The position numbers and the translations under genes were made by a program. 64,000 bases of DNA from Diplocloster agilis (GTDB lineage Bacteria > Bacillota > Clostridia > Lachnospirales > Lachnospiraceae): NCBI RefSeq assembly GCF_019042275.1, contig NZ_JAHQCW010000020.1, forward strand, positions 1 to 64,000. Direction: 5' to 3'. Under the pieces are notes generated by a model. It was given only the letters and a program-made list of their open reading frames with translations, had not been told where the DNA came from and did no database searches. Numbering within the stretch: the first letter of the stretch is position 1; every line of letters starts with the position of its first letter. Shown in pieces: positions 9,036 to 17,649 of the stretch.

Positions 9036-9713
9036 ATGAAGTACATACCAAAACGTAATTTCAGATACCGGGTATTCCTTCCGCTGCTGGCCCTGCTGGC
9101 TTTGCTGGGGACCGGCGGTACCTACGCGTGGAAGCAGTGGAACCTGTCCGTGGTAAATGAGCTGAAGTCCCATACGACGGAGACTGAAATTACAGAAAAA
9201 TTTGACCAGGGTTCGTACACAGAAGCGACCAAGACAAAAGAAGTGAGTTTTAAGAATACGGGAAGTTCCTCTGTTTTTCTGAGAATGAGTTATGAGGAGT
9301 ATTGGACAAAGCAGGACGGAACAGAGGAGATCTACCTGTCGAACACCGTAAACAACAAGGATGTGGCGGTCAAGAACTGGACCGGCGGTTTTAAACCGGG
9401 AAGCGGAAGCAAAGACTGGTGGTACGGAGGCGACGGCTGGTATTACTACACAAAGGTACTGGCTTCACAGGGATCGACCCCGAAGGTGCTGGCTAGTGTT
9501 ACTTTTCCGGATTACCTGAATCCCGCCTATACCGATTACCAGGGGGCCGATTACACTCTGTATTTCAAATCGGAGGTGGTGCAGTTAAGTGACGGCCCGG
9601 GAACTCTCAACAGCGCAGAGGTGAACGCCGATGCCACAAGCACACTGTTTGGTATGAAGGCAGCGGTAGACGGTCAGGGTAATGTGACCTGGTCGAAGCC
9701 GGACACGAATTAG
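9036..9713 (+). CDS. TasA/camelysin-like secreted protein 1
   Basis: This is a 225-residue protein with a basic N-terminus and a hydrophobic segment ending in TGGTYAW, the diverged SipW-type cleavage region. The mature part has the features shared by all seven paralogs here: an acidic ITEKFDQG-type segment, an NTGSSSVFLRM strand, a GDGWYYYTKVL motif near the middle, an LASVTFP strand, and a C-terminal FKSEVVQ strand. In Bacillus the family (TasA, CalY) is released by SipW and polymerises into matrix fibres. The spacing to the VWA gene is 26 bases, with a GGAGGA ribosome site. Confidence 0.82.
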   Translation: MKYIPKRNFRYRVFLPLLALLALLGTGGTYAWKQWNLSVVNELKSHTTETEITEKFDQGSYTEATKTKEVSFKNTGSSSVFLRMSYEEYWTKQDGTEEIYLSNTVNNKDVAVKNWTGGFKPGSGSKDWWYGGDGWYYYTKVLASQGSTPKVLASVTFPDYLNPAYTDYQGADYTLYFKSEVVQLSDGPGTLNSAEVNADATSTLFGMKAAVDGQGNVTWSKPDTN

Positions 9714-9725
9714 GAGGAGTGGGAA

Positions 9726-10352
9726 ATGAAAGATAAGTTAAACAGGCTCCCCGGAAAAACCAAATTCAGAGTTCTGCTTCTGGTCGGATTAGCCTTCGCA
9801 CTTGTGATTGGAAGCACGGTCACCTATTTTGCAAACAGCAATTCGCTGCCCAATCCGTTTCAAACCAATAAAGCGGAGGTTGTGGTGATGGAGCAGTTCG
9901 ATCCGTCCGACAAATGGGTGCCCGGAGAGCAGAAAAAGAAGGAAGTCTGGTTTGAGAACGACGGAGAGCAGGATATGCTGCTTCGGTTTCAGCCGCAGAT
10001 CAGCTGGAAGGACCTTAAGGGCGGCGGTCTGCCGGCGCAGATCCCGGACGACGCGGTGACTTTGGATTACAGCCAGGTTATGCCGGGAGGAACCAACGTC
10101 CAGTGGGTATTGATTGACGGCTGGTATTACTATAACAAAGTGTTCCATGCGGGAGAATCTACCGAGCAGGTTTTAAAATCCGTAACGTTCAGCAAGACGC
10201 TGACCAACGACGGTCATGACGGGACAGATTACTCCAATGTGCAGTGCGATGTGGCGATCAAAGGAGAGACCGTTCAGGCCGATGCACAGGCGGCGCAGAC
10301 CATATGGGGACGGCAAGCGCTCATCAGCGGCGATGACGTCCGGTGGAAGTAA
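9726..10352 (+). CDS. TasA/camelysin-like secreted protein 2
   Basis: This 208-residue paralog has a signal segment with VIGSTVTYFANSNS, followed by VVMEQFDPSDKWVPGEQ, the family's Phe-Asp/Pro-Trp-x-Pro-Gly signature. It then has LIDGWYYYNKVFHAGEST, LKSVTFSK and VAIKGETVQ. It starts 12 bases after paralog 1 behind AGGAGTGGGAA. The protein is expected to be exported by Sec, cut by SipW and assembled outside the cell. It lacks cysteines and any C-terminal anchor. Confidence 0.82.
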   Translation: MKDKLNRLPGKTKFRVLLLVGLAFALVIGSTVTYFANSNSLPNPFQTNKAEVVVMEQFDPSDKWVPGEQKKKEVWFENDGEQDMLLRFQPQISWKDLKGGGLPAQIPDDAVTLDYSQVMPGGTNVQWVLIDGWYYYNKVFHAGESTEQVLKSVTFSKTLTNDGHDGTDYSNVQCDVAIKGETVQADAQAAQTIWGRQALISGDDVRWK

Positions 10353-10391
10353 AATTCATTCATTATAAATAGAAAATCAGGAGGAAGAAAG

Positions 10392-11237
10392 ATGAAAAAC
10401 AAGAAAATGGCAGCTGGTATCGCAGGGTTGGCAATCGTGGCCCTGGTAGGGGGTTCCCTGGCTTATTTCAACCAGACGATGTCCGCATCCAATAACTTCA
10501 GCACAAAACAATACGGTTCCACCCTGACCGAGGATTTTACACCGGAAGAGGGAAAAGACTGGGAGCCGGGCGTAGAAGTAAATAAAGATGTGGAAGTCGT
10601 CAATACCGGAGATATGCCGGTGGTAGTACGTGTGAAACTGGAAGAGAAATGGACCAGAGCCGGTGAGGACGCCGCTTATAAGACAAACGATGCTGTGGTA
10701 ACAACGGCGGCAGTATCCCAGGTGGATCCCGAGGACGGCCTGACTCCGGCACAGGACGGTACGGTTGTAGCGAAGAACCTGATCACCACAGGATGGACCA
10801 AGGCCGACGACGGCTGGTACTACTTCAACACGCAGTTAGAGGCAGCCGCAAGCACACAGAAATTCCTGGATTCCGTAACCCTGGCGGCGGATACCGATAT
10901 GGGTAAATATACGGTGACCAAATACTACACGGAACTGGAAGATATCAAGGCGGCAGAGGCGGCCGGAGTTACCGGCGACGCGGCCACCGGCTGGAAAGAA
11001 TACACAGATCCGATGCCGATGACAGCATTACATAATAAGACGGTAACGGCGGCTGATCCCGACGCAGTCGGATACAGCGGCTCCAATTACAGCCTGACCA
11101 TTACCGCACAGACCTGTCAGGCTACCGACAAGGCAGTCAATGCGTTCTTTGGAAAAGATGTGGACGGCGTTACACCCGTAACCATACCGGCGGACGTACT
11201 GGCCGGCTGGAATCTTCAGGCGGAAGATATTCAATAA
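10392..11237 (+). CDS. TasA/camelysin-like secreted protein 3
   Basis: This 281-residue paralog carries the clearest SipW-type signal: a hydrophobic core followed by GGSLAYFNQT. The mature chain shows LTEDFTPEEGKDWEPGVEV, VVNTGDMPVVVRVKLEEKW, DDGWYYFNTQL and LDSVTLA, and ends with a TAQTCQATDKAVNAFFG strand. A single cysteine sits in that last strand. It is longer than paralogs 1 and 2 because of inserts between strands. The ribosome site is AGGAGGAAAG, and the gene lies 39 bases after paralog 2. Confidence 0.85.
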   Translation: MKNKKMAAGIAGLAIVALVGGSLAYFNQTMSASNNFSTKQYGSTLTEDFTPEEGKDWEPGVEVNKDVEVVNTGDMPVVVRVKLEEKWTRAGEDAAYKTNDAVVTTAAVSQVDPEDGLTPAQDGTVVAKNLITTGWTKADDGWYYFNTQLEAAASTQKFLDSVTLAADTDMGKYTVTKYYTELEDIKAAEAAGVTGDAATGWKEYTDPMPMTALHNKTVTAADPDAVGYSGSNYSLTITAQTCQATDKAVNAFFGKDVDGVTPVTIPADVLAGWNLQAEDIQ

Positions 11238-11301
11238 AGCAAAAATAAGAAAGTAAGCTTTCGTACGAAGCTGGTAATTGTGAAGGAATAAAAATGACGG
11301 C

Positions 11302-11330
11302 CCGGTGTATGCCGCAGAGGCATACGCCGG
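11302..11330 (+). promoter_or_regulatory. Intercistronic stem-loop
   Basis: CCGGTGTATGCC pairs with GGCATACGCCGG (one mismatch) around a 5-base loop in the 115-base gap between paralogs 3 and 4, the largest gap inside the run of TasA-like genes. There is no T-run after it, so it is more likely an mRNA-stability or processing element than a terminator. Confidence 0.45.
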
Positions 11331-11352
11331 ATGAAAAGAAAGGGGATATCAC

Positions 11353-12240
11353 ATGAAAAAGAACAAAAAAGTACTGGTACTCAGCGGACTATTGGTCCTG
11401 GCTATGGTAGCCGGCGTGTTGGCATACTTTAATAAGACCACCACCATCAACAACCCGTTCTCCACCAAGTCCTACGGCGGGGAGACCGTCGAGAAATTCA
11501 ACCCGGGCGAAGGCGAGGACTGGGAACCCGGAGCCACCGTTGAAAAGCTGGTAACCGCCACGAATACAGGCGACTATCCGCTGTATGTGAGAGTAAAATT
11601 CGATGAGACCTGGACCAGAAAAAATGAAAGCGCTGCTTTCATCGACATCAAGGCAGGCGACGCGGCCATCGAGCCCGGAGCTACCGCTAAGAAGATCCTG
11701 AATGTATTCCAGACGAAAGACGCGGCTGGTGAGAACGACGGTATTGCAAATGTGAACGCAGACGACACCGTAGTAGCGAAGAACCTGGTAAATATCACCG
11801 GAACCGATGCAAAATGGATCGACGGAAAAGACGGATACTTCTACTACTACAAGCCTCTGGAGCCCACCGACAGCACAGAAGCGCTTCTGGAATCCGTAAC
11901 GCTTGCGCAGGACGCAGATATGGGCCTCTATGGTTCCGTGATCACCTATGCGCTGTGTGCAGATCCCGATAAGAAGCTGACCGCTCCTCCGGCAGACGCC
12001 GTATGGAAATCTGAGGCAGAACTGCTGGCTGGTTCCGGCGCGGCTACCGTAGCGGATTTCATGAAATTAGACCGGAATAAAGGCATGGCGCTGTTTACCA
12101 AGAACACCTCCGCACTGGAAGCCGGACTGTCCGGATATGCGGATGCCAATTATTTACTGACGATCACCACTGACTTCGTACAGACCTCGGCAGATGCACT
12201 CACGGCTGCGGGCTGGACGCTTCCGGCAGGAGTACAGTAA
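11353..12240 (+). CDS. TasA/camelysin-like secreted protein 4
   Basis: This is a 295-residue paralog, the longest of the set. The signal ends in AGVLAYFNKTTTINNPFST. It is followed by VEKFNPGEGEDWEPGATV, NTGDYPLYVRVKFDETW, KDGYFYYYKPLEPTDST and LESVTLAQD, and closes with TTDFVQTSADAL. It is closest to paralog 3 in layout and motif spacing, which suggests a tandem duplication. It lies directly before the first signal peptidase gene (33-base gap), the arrangement seen in tapA-sipW-tasA-type loci. The ribosome site is AAGGGGA. Confidence 0.85.
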   Translation: MKKNKKVLVLSGLLVLAMVAGVLAYFNKTTTINNPFSTKSYGGETVEKFNPGEGEDWEPGATVEKLVTATNTGDYPLYVRVKFDETWTRKNESAAFIDIKAGDAAIEPGATAKKILNVFQTKDAAGENDGIANVNADDTVVAKNLVNITGTDAKWIDGKDGYFYYYKPLEPTDSTEALLESVTLAQDADMGLYGSVITYALCADPDKKLTAPPADAVWKSEAELLAGSGAATVADFMKLDRNKGMALFTKNTSALEAGLSGYADANYLLTITTDFVQTSADALTAAGWTLPAGVQ

Positions 12241-12273
12241 GCCGGCGGACACGAAAAGTAAAGGCTGGAATTT

Positions 12274-12795
12274 ATGAGACTATTAAAACATATATTCAGC
12301 GTCCTTTCCTGGATTGTATTCGCAGTAATCATCGCGTATGTGTTGATCGCCGCGCCCATGGTGGCCGGGTATAAGCCGGTAGTCGTACTAAGCGGCAGTA
12401 TGGAACCGGCCTACCATGTGGGCAGCGTGATCTACTACAAGAGCACCCCGTTTGAACAGATCAAGGAGGGGGATGCGATTACGTTCAAAGCCGGAGAAGA
12501 CGCACTGGTGACCCACCGGGTGACAACCAAGAATGAAATCAGCAGGACCTTTGTCACAAAGGGAGACGCGAATCCTTCTGAGGATGCGAATCCGGTAGAT
12601 GCCGCCAATGTGATAGGAAGAGCGTCAGAGCTCTCGATTCCCTATGCAGGATATTTTATATCCTATGGGAAGCAGTTGCCGGTAATCATCGCTATGGCGG
12701 CGGTTATCATAATCAGTATCATATTAGACAGTCTTTATCCCAAGAAAAAAAGGGAGACAGAAAGGGCTGAACAAGAGAATGAAGAGAAACAGTAA
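12274..12795 (+). CDS. sipW: Signal peptidase I, SipW type (first copy)
   Basis: This 173-residue integral membrane peptidase has an N-terminal membrane helix (about 8-30), a catalytic Ser in VVLSGSMEP (S42), and VTHRV in which His81 takes the place of the usual Lys. This is the Ser-His dyad of the archaeal/ER-like SipW class. A second hydrophobic helix (about 128-148) is followed by a charged tail. SipW enzymes specifically process TasA/camelysin-type precursors. The gene sits between paralogs 4 and 5, and its 3' end overlaps the start of paralog 5 by 17 bases, which implies coupled translation. Confidence 0.9.
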   Translation: MRLLKHIFSVLSWIVFAVIIAYVLIAAPMVAGYKPVVVLSGSMEPAYHVGSVIYYKSTPFEQIKEGDAITFKAGEDALVTHRVTTKNEISRTFVTKGDANPSEDANPVDAANVIGRASELSIPYAGYFISYGKQLPVIIAMAAVIIISIILDSLYPKKKRETERAEQENEEKQ

Positions 12796-13624
12796 AGGAA
12801 AACTGATTTCCCTGATTGCTGTGGTATGTGTATTCTTGATTGGGGGAACGATCGCATATTTCAGCGACCAGGAAACCAAAGCGAATACGCTGACCATGGG
12901 CAAATTCAATTCCGATCTGCACGAGGAATTCGATCCGCCCTCTGACTGGAAGCCCGGAGTAGAAGTCGAGAAGAAGGTAAGGGTTGATAATACCGGAACC
13001 GTAGATATGATCGTTGCAGCCAGGTTTGACGAGAGCTGCGTCAGAAGGGAAGACGTGTATCTGAAAAGATATAACAACGAGACCAAGGAGCTTGAGGATA
13101 TCTTAGTGGCCAACGCCGGTGAAAAACTTCCGGTAATCTTCGATATCCAACAGCAGGATGGACAGATCGTGTCTTACCAGGAAGTAGCTGTCAAGAACTT
13201 CGGAGCTGATGTAACAGAGTACATCGAAGGATCCGATCCTTCGGCGTACGAAGGCAAATGGGTATATACGTACGATGTGAAGAATGGCGTCTATTATTTC
13301 CTCTATATGGGGATCGTGGAAGCTGGAAAATCATCGCCGCAGCTGCTCGACAGCGTCACCATGAACAGCAGGCTTGAAAATGTTGTGTCGAATACCGAGC
13401 AGGTATACTGGTATGACGAGGAAACCGGTAAAAATAAGCAGTCATTTACGTATCAGAATTCCGAATACGGATATGATGCCGTGGATTACAAGCTGGATAT
13501 CACCGCCAAAACCCTTCAGGCCAGTGGAAAAGCGATCCAGAGCGAATGGTCAACCGATACCGGGATCATACCGGACAATTTTAAGGAGCTGCTGACGCAC
13601 CTGGAAGACATGTGCGGTAAGTAG
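12779..13624 (+). CDS. TasA/camelysin-like secreted protein 5
   Basis: This 281-residue paralog starts inside the sipW 3' end. Its signal ends in IGGTIAYFSDQETKANTL, close to the consensus of Bacillus camelysin precursors. It is followed by LHEEFDPPSDWKPGVEVEKK, VDNTGTVDMIVAARFDESC, KNGVYYFLYMGIVEAGKS, LLDSVTM and ITAKTLQASGKAIQSEW. Two cysteines lie in the mature part. The product ends LEDMCGK with no anchor. Confidence 0.85.
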   Translation: MKRNSKGKLISLIAVVCVFLIGGTIAYFSDQETKANTLTMGKFNSDLHEEFDPPSDWKPGVEVEKKVRVDNTGTVDMIVAARFDESCVRREDVYLKRYNNETKELEDILVANAGEKLPVIFDIQQQDGQIVSYQEVAVKNFGADVTEYIEGSDPSAYEGKWVYTYDVKNGVYYFLYMGIVEAGKSSPQLLDSVTMNSRLENVVSNTEQVYWYDEETGKNKQSFTYQNSEYGYDAVDYKLDITAKTLQASGKAIQSEWSTDTGIIPDNFKELLTHLEDMCGK

Positions 13625-13668
13625 CAGCCGGTGGGATCTTTGGCAGAGAAGATAAAGGAGAAAACCTG

Positions 13669-14340
13669 ATGAAAAAGAAAAAGAATTTGATAAAAATCAT
13701 CAGTATCATGGCATTGCTTGCTGTGGTGATCGGGATAGGCGCAACACTGGCTTATTTTACCGATTATGATTTCGCTTCCAATATTATCGGTGCCGGCCAT
13801 GTGGACATCATCCTGACAGAGGACATGGCAGACCCGGAGAATCCGGAAGGCCCGGCGATTCCCTATGTGGATCCTGTGAATCTGGAGCCGGGCGCCGTGA
13901 TATCCAAAATGCCGAAAATAACGGTTGCGGAGGATTCCCTGGACAGCTACGTGCGTGCGGTGGTCACGGTCACGAATCCGGAAGCTGCCGTTCCTCCTGT
14001 AACGATCGAGAATATCGATATCGATGAAAACTGGGTTATCGTTGCGGATCCGAAAGAAAGCGGCACATGGTACTGCTATTATATCGGAGGAGAAGACGAA
14101 GGCATCTTAAAGGCCGGAGACTCCGTATATGTATTTAATCAGATTGAATTGCCCGGAGCATGGGAACTTGAAATGAATGACCAGAAAATTCTGGTGGATG
14201 TGGTCGCGCAGGCTGTTCAGGCAGAGGGATTTACCCCGACCTATCAGCGTGACGCGGGCGGTAACATCATCTCCTGCGCGTGGTTAAACGCGGATGGCGA
14301 AGAAGTGGAAGCGGAAGTTTATGCAGGCACGAACAAATAA
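13669..14340 (+). CDS. TasA/camelysin-like secreted protein 6
   Basis: This is a 223-residue, more diverged paralog. The signal ends in GIGATLAYFTDYDFASNI. The NTG strand is replaced by SYVRAVVTVTNPEAAV, the aromatic motif reads SGTWYCYYIGGEDEGILKAGDSV, and the terminal strand is VDVVAQAVQAEGF. It is more acidic than the others. The ribosome site is AAAGGAG. It precedes and overlaps the second signal peptidase gene, so it may be that enzyme's preferred substrate. Confidence 0.82.
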   Translation: MKKKKNLIKIISIMALLAVVIGIGATLAYFTDYDFASNIIGAGHVDIILTEDMADPENPEGPAIPYVDPVNLEPGAVISKMPKITVAEDSLDSYVRAVVTVTNPEAAVPPVTIENIDIDENWVIVADPKESGTWYCYYIGGEDEGILKAGDSVYVFNQIELPGAWELEMNDQKILVDVVAQAVQAEGFTPTYQRDAGGNIISCAWLNADGEEVEAEVYAGTNK

Positions 14341-14854
14341 GCGGACGGAAAAAAGGATGCTGCCGGGGATATTAAACGGAATCGGAATCGTACTGATGAC
14401 AGGTATCATCCTGATTTCCCTGCCGCTGGTGCTGCCGAAGGTGTTCGGATACCAGATCTACGGTATTCTGACGGACAGTATGGAACCTGAGTATTCCGTA
14501 GGGGAGGCGGTCTTTGTAAAGCCGGTGACCCCGCAGGAAATCAAGGTGGGAGATGCGATTACCTTTCGGCTGGGCACGGACAGTGATCTGACCGCGACCC
14601 ACCGGGTAGTCCGGATTGAAGAAGAGAAACAACAGTTTATTACAAAAGGGGATGCCAATGTGTCGGAAGACACCACGCCGGTCAGTTACAGCCGCGTAGT
14701 TGGAAAAGTAGTATTCGGCATTCCGCTGCTGGGTAGATTATCGTTCTATCTGCATTCCTACACAGGAGTCATAGTCTGTATCGCGGCATTTGCGGTGGTG
14801 CTGGCCCTGTGGGTGGCTGCGGAGAAGTTGAAGTCAAAGGAGAGTGCAAAGTGA
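14321..14854 (+). CDS. sipW: Signal peptidase I, SipW type (second copy)
   Basis: This is a 177-residue enzyme. It has a membrane helix at about 18-40, the Ser motif ILTDSMEP (S53), and TATHRVV with His94 in the position of the general base. A C-terminal helix (about 145-165) precedes a short basic tail. I chose ATG at 14321 (GGAAG upstream, 20-base overlap with paralog 6) over ATG at 14294, which has a weak ribosome site. It is clearly diverged from the first copy, so the two may differ in substrate choice. It overlaps paralog 7 by GTGA. Confidence 0.88.
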   Translation: MQARTNKRTEKRMLPGILNGIGIVLMTGIILISLPLVLPKVFGYQIYGILTDSMEPEYSVGEAVFVKPVTPQEIKVGDAITFRLGTDSDLTATHRVVRIEEEKQQFITKGDANVSEDTTPVSYSRVVGKVVFGIPLLGRLSFYLHSYTGVIVCIAAFAVVLALWVAAEKLKSKESAK

Positions 14855-15543
14855 AAAAAAAGTTAATACTCATGGGTGTGGCGGCGGCTCTCGTTACGAT
14901 AACATTAATCGGTGGGTCACTGGCCTACTTCCAGGCTACTGGCCATCAGGTGCAGCAGCAGATCAATACGAAAACACTGGAAATCCAGCTGAGTGAAGCA
15001 GGGCAGGATGGGAGTGGCAAAGAGATCTACACCGAGCTGCCGAACGGAACGGTCTTCGTGGATAAGATCGCGCCCGGTTCGATTATTCCGAAAGAAGTCT
15101 GTGTTACCAATACAAAGGATACCGATCTTTATGTCCGCCTCACCATCACGAAATACTGGGGGAAGGATTCCAACAGCGGAAATGACGCGGATCTTAAGGC
15201 CTTTGAAAAGGATATGAATAAGGATGCCGGTAAGATTATCCTGGAGCCGGTCAACACAGCGGGAACAGCCGGAAGCGGGGACTGGATATTACAAAGCGAA
15301 GACAAAGAACAGCTGGTTCTATATTATACAAAACCTCTGGCGCCCGGGCAGAACACATCCATCTTCATGGACCGGATCGGGATCTCTTCTGATCTGAAAA
15401 ATGAGTACGCGGATCTGGGCATTGCATTAAAAATGCAGGCAGACGCCGTGCAGACCTTAAAGGGTCAGGATGCGATGATGTCGGAATGGGGCGTGCTTGC
15501 CACTATCGACGGCGCCGGAAATATTTCAAGCATAGAAGAGTAG
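14851..15543 (+). CDS. TasA/camelysin-like secreted protein 7
   Basis: This is a 230-residue paralog. GTG at 14851 overlaps the signal peptidase stop, and AAAGGAG lies upstream. The longer open frame from 14809 is inside the previous gene. The signal ends IGGSLAYFQATGHQ. The mature chain has IAPGSIIPKEVCVTN, DLYVRLTITKYW, EQLVLYYTKPLAPGQNTS, FMDRIGISSD and MQADAVQTLKGQDAM. Compared with paralogs 1-5 it lacks the Trp-x-Pro-Gly segment. Confidence 0.84.
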   Translation: MKKKLILMGVAAALVTITLIGGSLAYFQATGHQVQQQINTKTLEIQLSEAGQDGSGKEIYTELPNGTVFVDKIAPGSIIPKEVCVTNTKDTDLYVRLTITKYWGKDSNSGNDADLKAFEKDMNKDAGKIILEPVNTAGTAGSGDWILQSEDKEQLVLYYTKPLAPGQNTSIFMDRIGISSDLKNEYADLGIALKMQADAVQTLKGQDAMMSEWGVLATIDGAGNISSIEE

Positions 15544-15572
15544 CCGGATACTCGGGAAAGAAGGAGGATATC

Positions 15573-16373
15573 ATGAAAAAAAGAATAATGGCTTTGAGCA
15601 TGATACTGACGCTTGTGTTCGGCTTATCAACCGCGGCCTATGCGGATGATACGACTCCCACCGCAGTATTCGACGGGAGCGATGAGATCAAATACAACTA
15701 TCAGGATACGAATAATTTCGGAAATGCATTCGCCAATATGCTCCCCGGCGAGGACCGGACTCAGGAGATCGTGCTTCAGAATACTTCCGATCAATCGGTG
15801 GATTTCTTCATGCGGACGGAAGTCCTGAAGGCTTTCGAAGATACGGAGCAGCGGTCCAACGCGGCCTATCAGATCACATTGACCGTGACGAAGGGGGCCG
15901 ATACCACGACGATCTACGGCGGCGCGGAAGCGGACGGAAGCGTCAGAGTCGGCGGTGACGAACAGGGCTTAAAGAATATGAACGGCAGTCTGAATGATTG
16001 GCTGAAGCTCGCTACCCTAACGAAGGGGGAGAATGCTGTGATACGCCTGCAGGTATATCTGGACGGGGAATCCCACAGCAATGACTATCAGGCGGCTGAA
16101 GGAACGTTCCAGTTCGAATTCCGGGCCGGATATGAAGAACCCACGGTGATTAAGCAGCAGAACCAGGACAAAGTGGTTACGAAGACAGTCGTCACGGACG
16201 GCCCGGTCAACCGAATCGTCCGTCTGGTTCAAACCGGAGATAACGCGCCGATTTTCCTGTTCGTGCTGCTGGCAGTGGCAGCGGTGATCGTGCTGGCCGT
16301 TGTCGTGGTAAAGAAAAAGAAAAAAGATGATTCAAATACCGGGGACGCGGCAAATGAGGAGAAAACGGAATAA
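15573..16373 (+). CDS. Surface protein with variant sorting-type C-terminus
   Basis: This is a 266-residue protein with a conventional signal peptide ending TAAYADD. A TasA-like beta domain follows (LPGEDRTQEIVLQNTSDQS, VDFFMRTEVLKAF). The C-terminus is arranged like a cell-wall sorting signal: LVQTGDN, then a 22-residue hydrophobic stretch, then five lysines and a hydrophilic tail. Canonical LPXTG has become LVQTG, and a long tail follows the basic residues. It may be a sortase substrate of unusual specificity or simply membrane anchored. I placed the start at ATG 15573 (AAGGAGG upstream). It probably tethers the fibre to the cell, which is inference. Confidence 0.83.
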   Translation: MKKRIMALSMILTLVFGLSTAAYADDTTPTAVFDGSDEIKYNYQDTNNFGNAFANMLPGEDRTQEIVLQNTSDQSVDFFMRTEVLKAFEDTEQRSNAAYQITLTVTKGADTTTIYGGAEADGSVRVGGDEQGLKNMNGSLNDWLKLATLTKGENAVIRLQVYLDGESHSNDYQAAEGTFQFEFRAGYEEPTVIKQQNQDKVVTKTVVTDGPVNRIVRLVQTGDNAPIFLFVLLAVAAVIVLAVVVVKKKKKDDSNTGDAANEEKTE

Positions 16374-16518
16374 TAATGTCGTTGACCAGGAAAAATTTAC
16401 GAAAAAATGTCTTATGAAATAGTTGGCGAAAGTGTATGTCTGCTATAGTTATCCTAACGGGACAGAACCGGTCTCTGTCATAAGGGACCGCAGTATGTTC
16501 GGGAAAGGCGGAGGAGCA

Positions 16519-17568
16519 ATGAAAAAGACCGCAAAAAGTTTATTTCGTATGGCAATCATCACCTGTCTGGGAATCTGCCTGACCCTGTCGGCAGCGCCTA
16601 TGACGGTAAGGGCTGATGAAAACCAGACAGTGGAAAATACATATACAGTTACCTATCGTCCGGGAAATATCGCGAGATTTCGCGACAGCCTGTACGACGA
16701 ATACGTGGGGCAATATACAAGCGGCGCAGTGACCCGGAGCCAGGCGACCGGAAGCATTAAGATCACCGTACCGGCGGGAGCCCCTTATCCAAGAGTTCCG
16801 AATGCCGGTGATGTGGAATTTGACGCGGCCTATGAGGGCAAGTATTATCTGGATACCGCCAGCTGGCCCACACAGCAGACCGTCACGGAAAACGGGGATT
16901 ACGTAGCGGATTACATCGCATTGGTCGATTCCGTTGAGTACACAGTACGTTTTGTGGATGCGTCCAGCGGCGAAGATGTGGCCCCTCCCGTGATCAGCAT
17001 GGGAAACAAAAATACGAAAATCACCTATACGGCCAGAAATATCGAGGGCTACCAATATGACAGCTATGTAAAAGAGATGACTCTTGGAAGTACCGGAACG
17101 GAAAATATCATGAAGTTCCAGTACACCAGCACAACAGGCCCCAACGTTATCATTGAGGAGATTCCCGGCCGTACGATTACGGATTATGATTATGTGCAGG
17201 GCCCCGGAACCGACGTCTATGAAAATGTAGCGGTGCCGGCAGCCAATGGAAACCCTGGCGGAGGCGGCGCGGGTAACGCGGCTCCCGAGGGAGAAGATAC
17301 CACCACAATCCCGGAAGAAGAGGTACCCTTAGGCGACGGAACACAGGACAGTGACAATGAAGGCGCTGTCGGTGATGAAGCGGACGGTGGTCTGACGGAA
17401 ATTCCTGAGGAAGAAGTCCCTCTGGGAAGCGGGGAGGAAACACCCGGAAATGTAAGCCCGCTGTTACTGGGCGGAATCTTTGCCGCAGTGGTCGTACTGG
17501 GCGGAACGGCATTCCTCCTGGTTAGAAGAAAAAATCGGATGAATCATAATACATCTGATAATGAATAA
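16519..17568 (+). CDS. MucBP-like surface protein with C-terminal membrane anchor
   Basis: This is a 349-residue protein. A signal peptide (about 1-32, ending VRADEN) is followed by a beta-rich domain and a MucBP-like repeat (about 145-215, YTVRFVDASSGEDVAPP). A flexible region contains two copies of IPEEEVPLG, a spacer motif I know from clostridial wall proteins. A 20-residue hydrophobic helix ends in RRKNR. No LPXTG is present. The start at 16519 has GGAGGAG before it; the open frame extends to 16423 without a ribosome site. It is the last gene before a terminator. A role as base or anchor of the surface structure is plausible. Confidence 0.84.
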   Translation: MKKTAKSLFRMAIITCLGICLTLSAAPMTVRADENQTVENTYTVTYRPGNIARFRDSLYDEYVGQYTSGAVTRSQATGSIKITVPAGAPYPRVPNAGDVEFDAAYEGKYYLDTASWPTQQTVTENGDYVADYIALVDSVEYTVRFVDASSGEDVAPPVISMGNKNTKITYTARNIEGYQYDSYVKEMTLGSTGTENIMKFQYTSTTGPNVIIEEIPGRTITDYDYVQGPGTDVYENVAVPAANGNPGGGGAGNAAPEGEDTTTIPEEEVPLGDGTQDSDNEGAVGDEADGGLTEIPEEEVPLGSGEETPGNVSPLLLGGIFAAVVVLGGTAFLLVRRKNRMNHNTSDNE

Positions 17569-17592
17569 GTTGATTTCCCTTTATCGGTGCAG

Positions 17593-17627
17593 AGGAACCT
17601 ATGTAGCAGAGCATAGGTTCCTTTTAA
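17593..17627 (+). terminator. Rho-independent terminator closing the surface-fibre locus
   Basis: GGAACCTATG pairs with GCATAGGTTCC across a 7-base loop, followed by TTTTAATT. It lies 25 bases after the last gene of the locus. Confidence 0.8.
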
Positions 17628-17649
17628 TTGCACGGATATAGGCTGGGGA

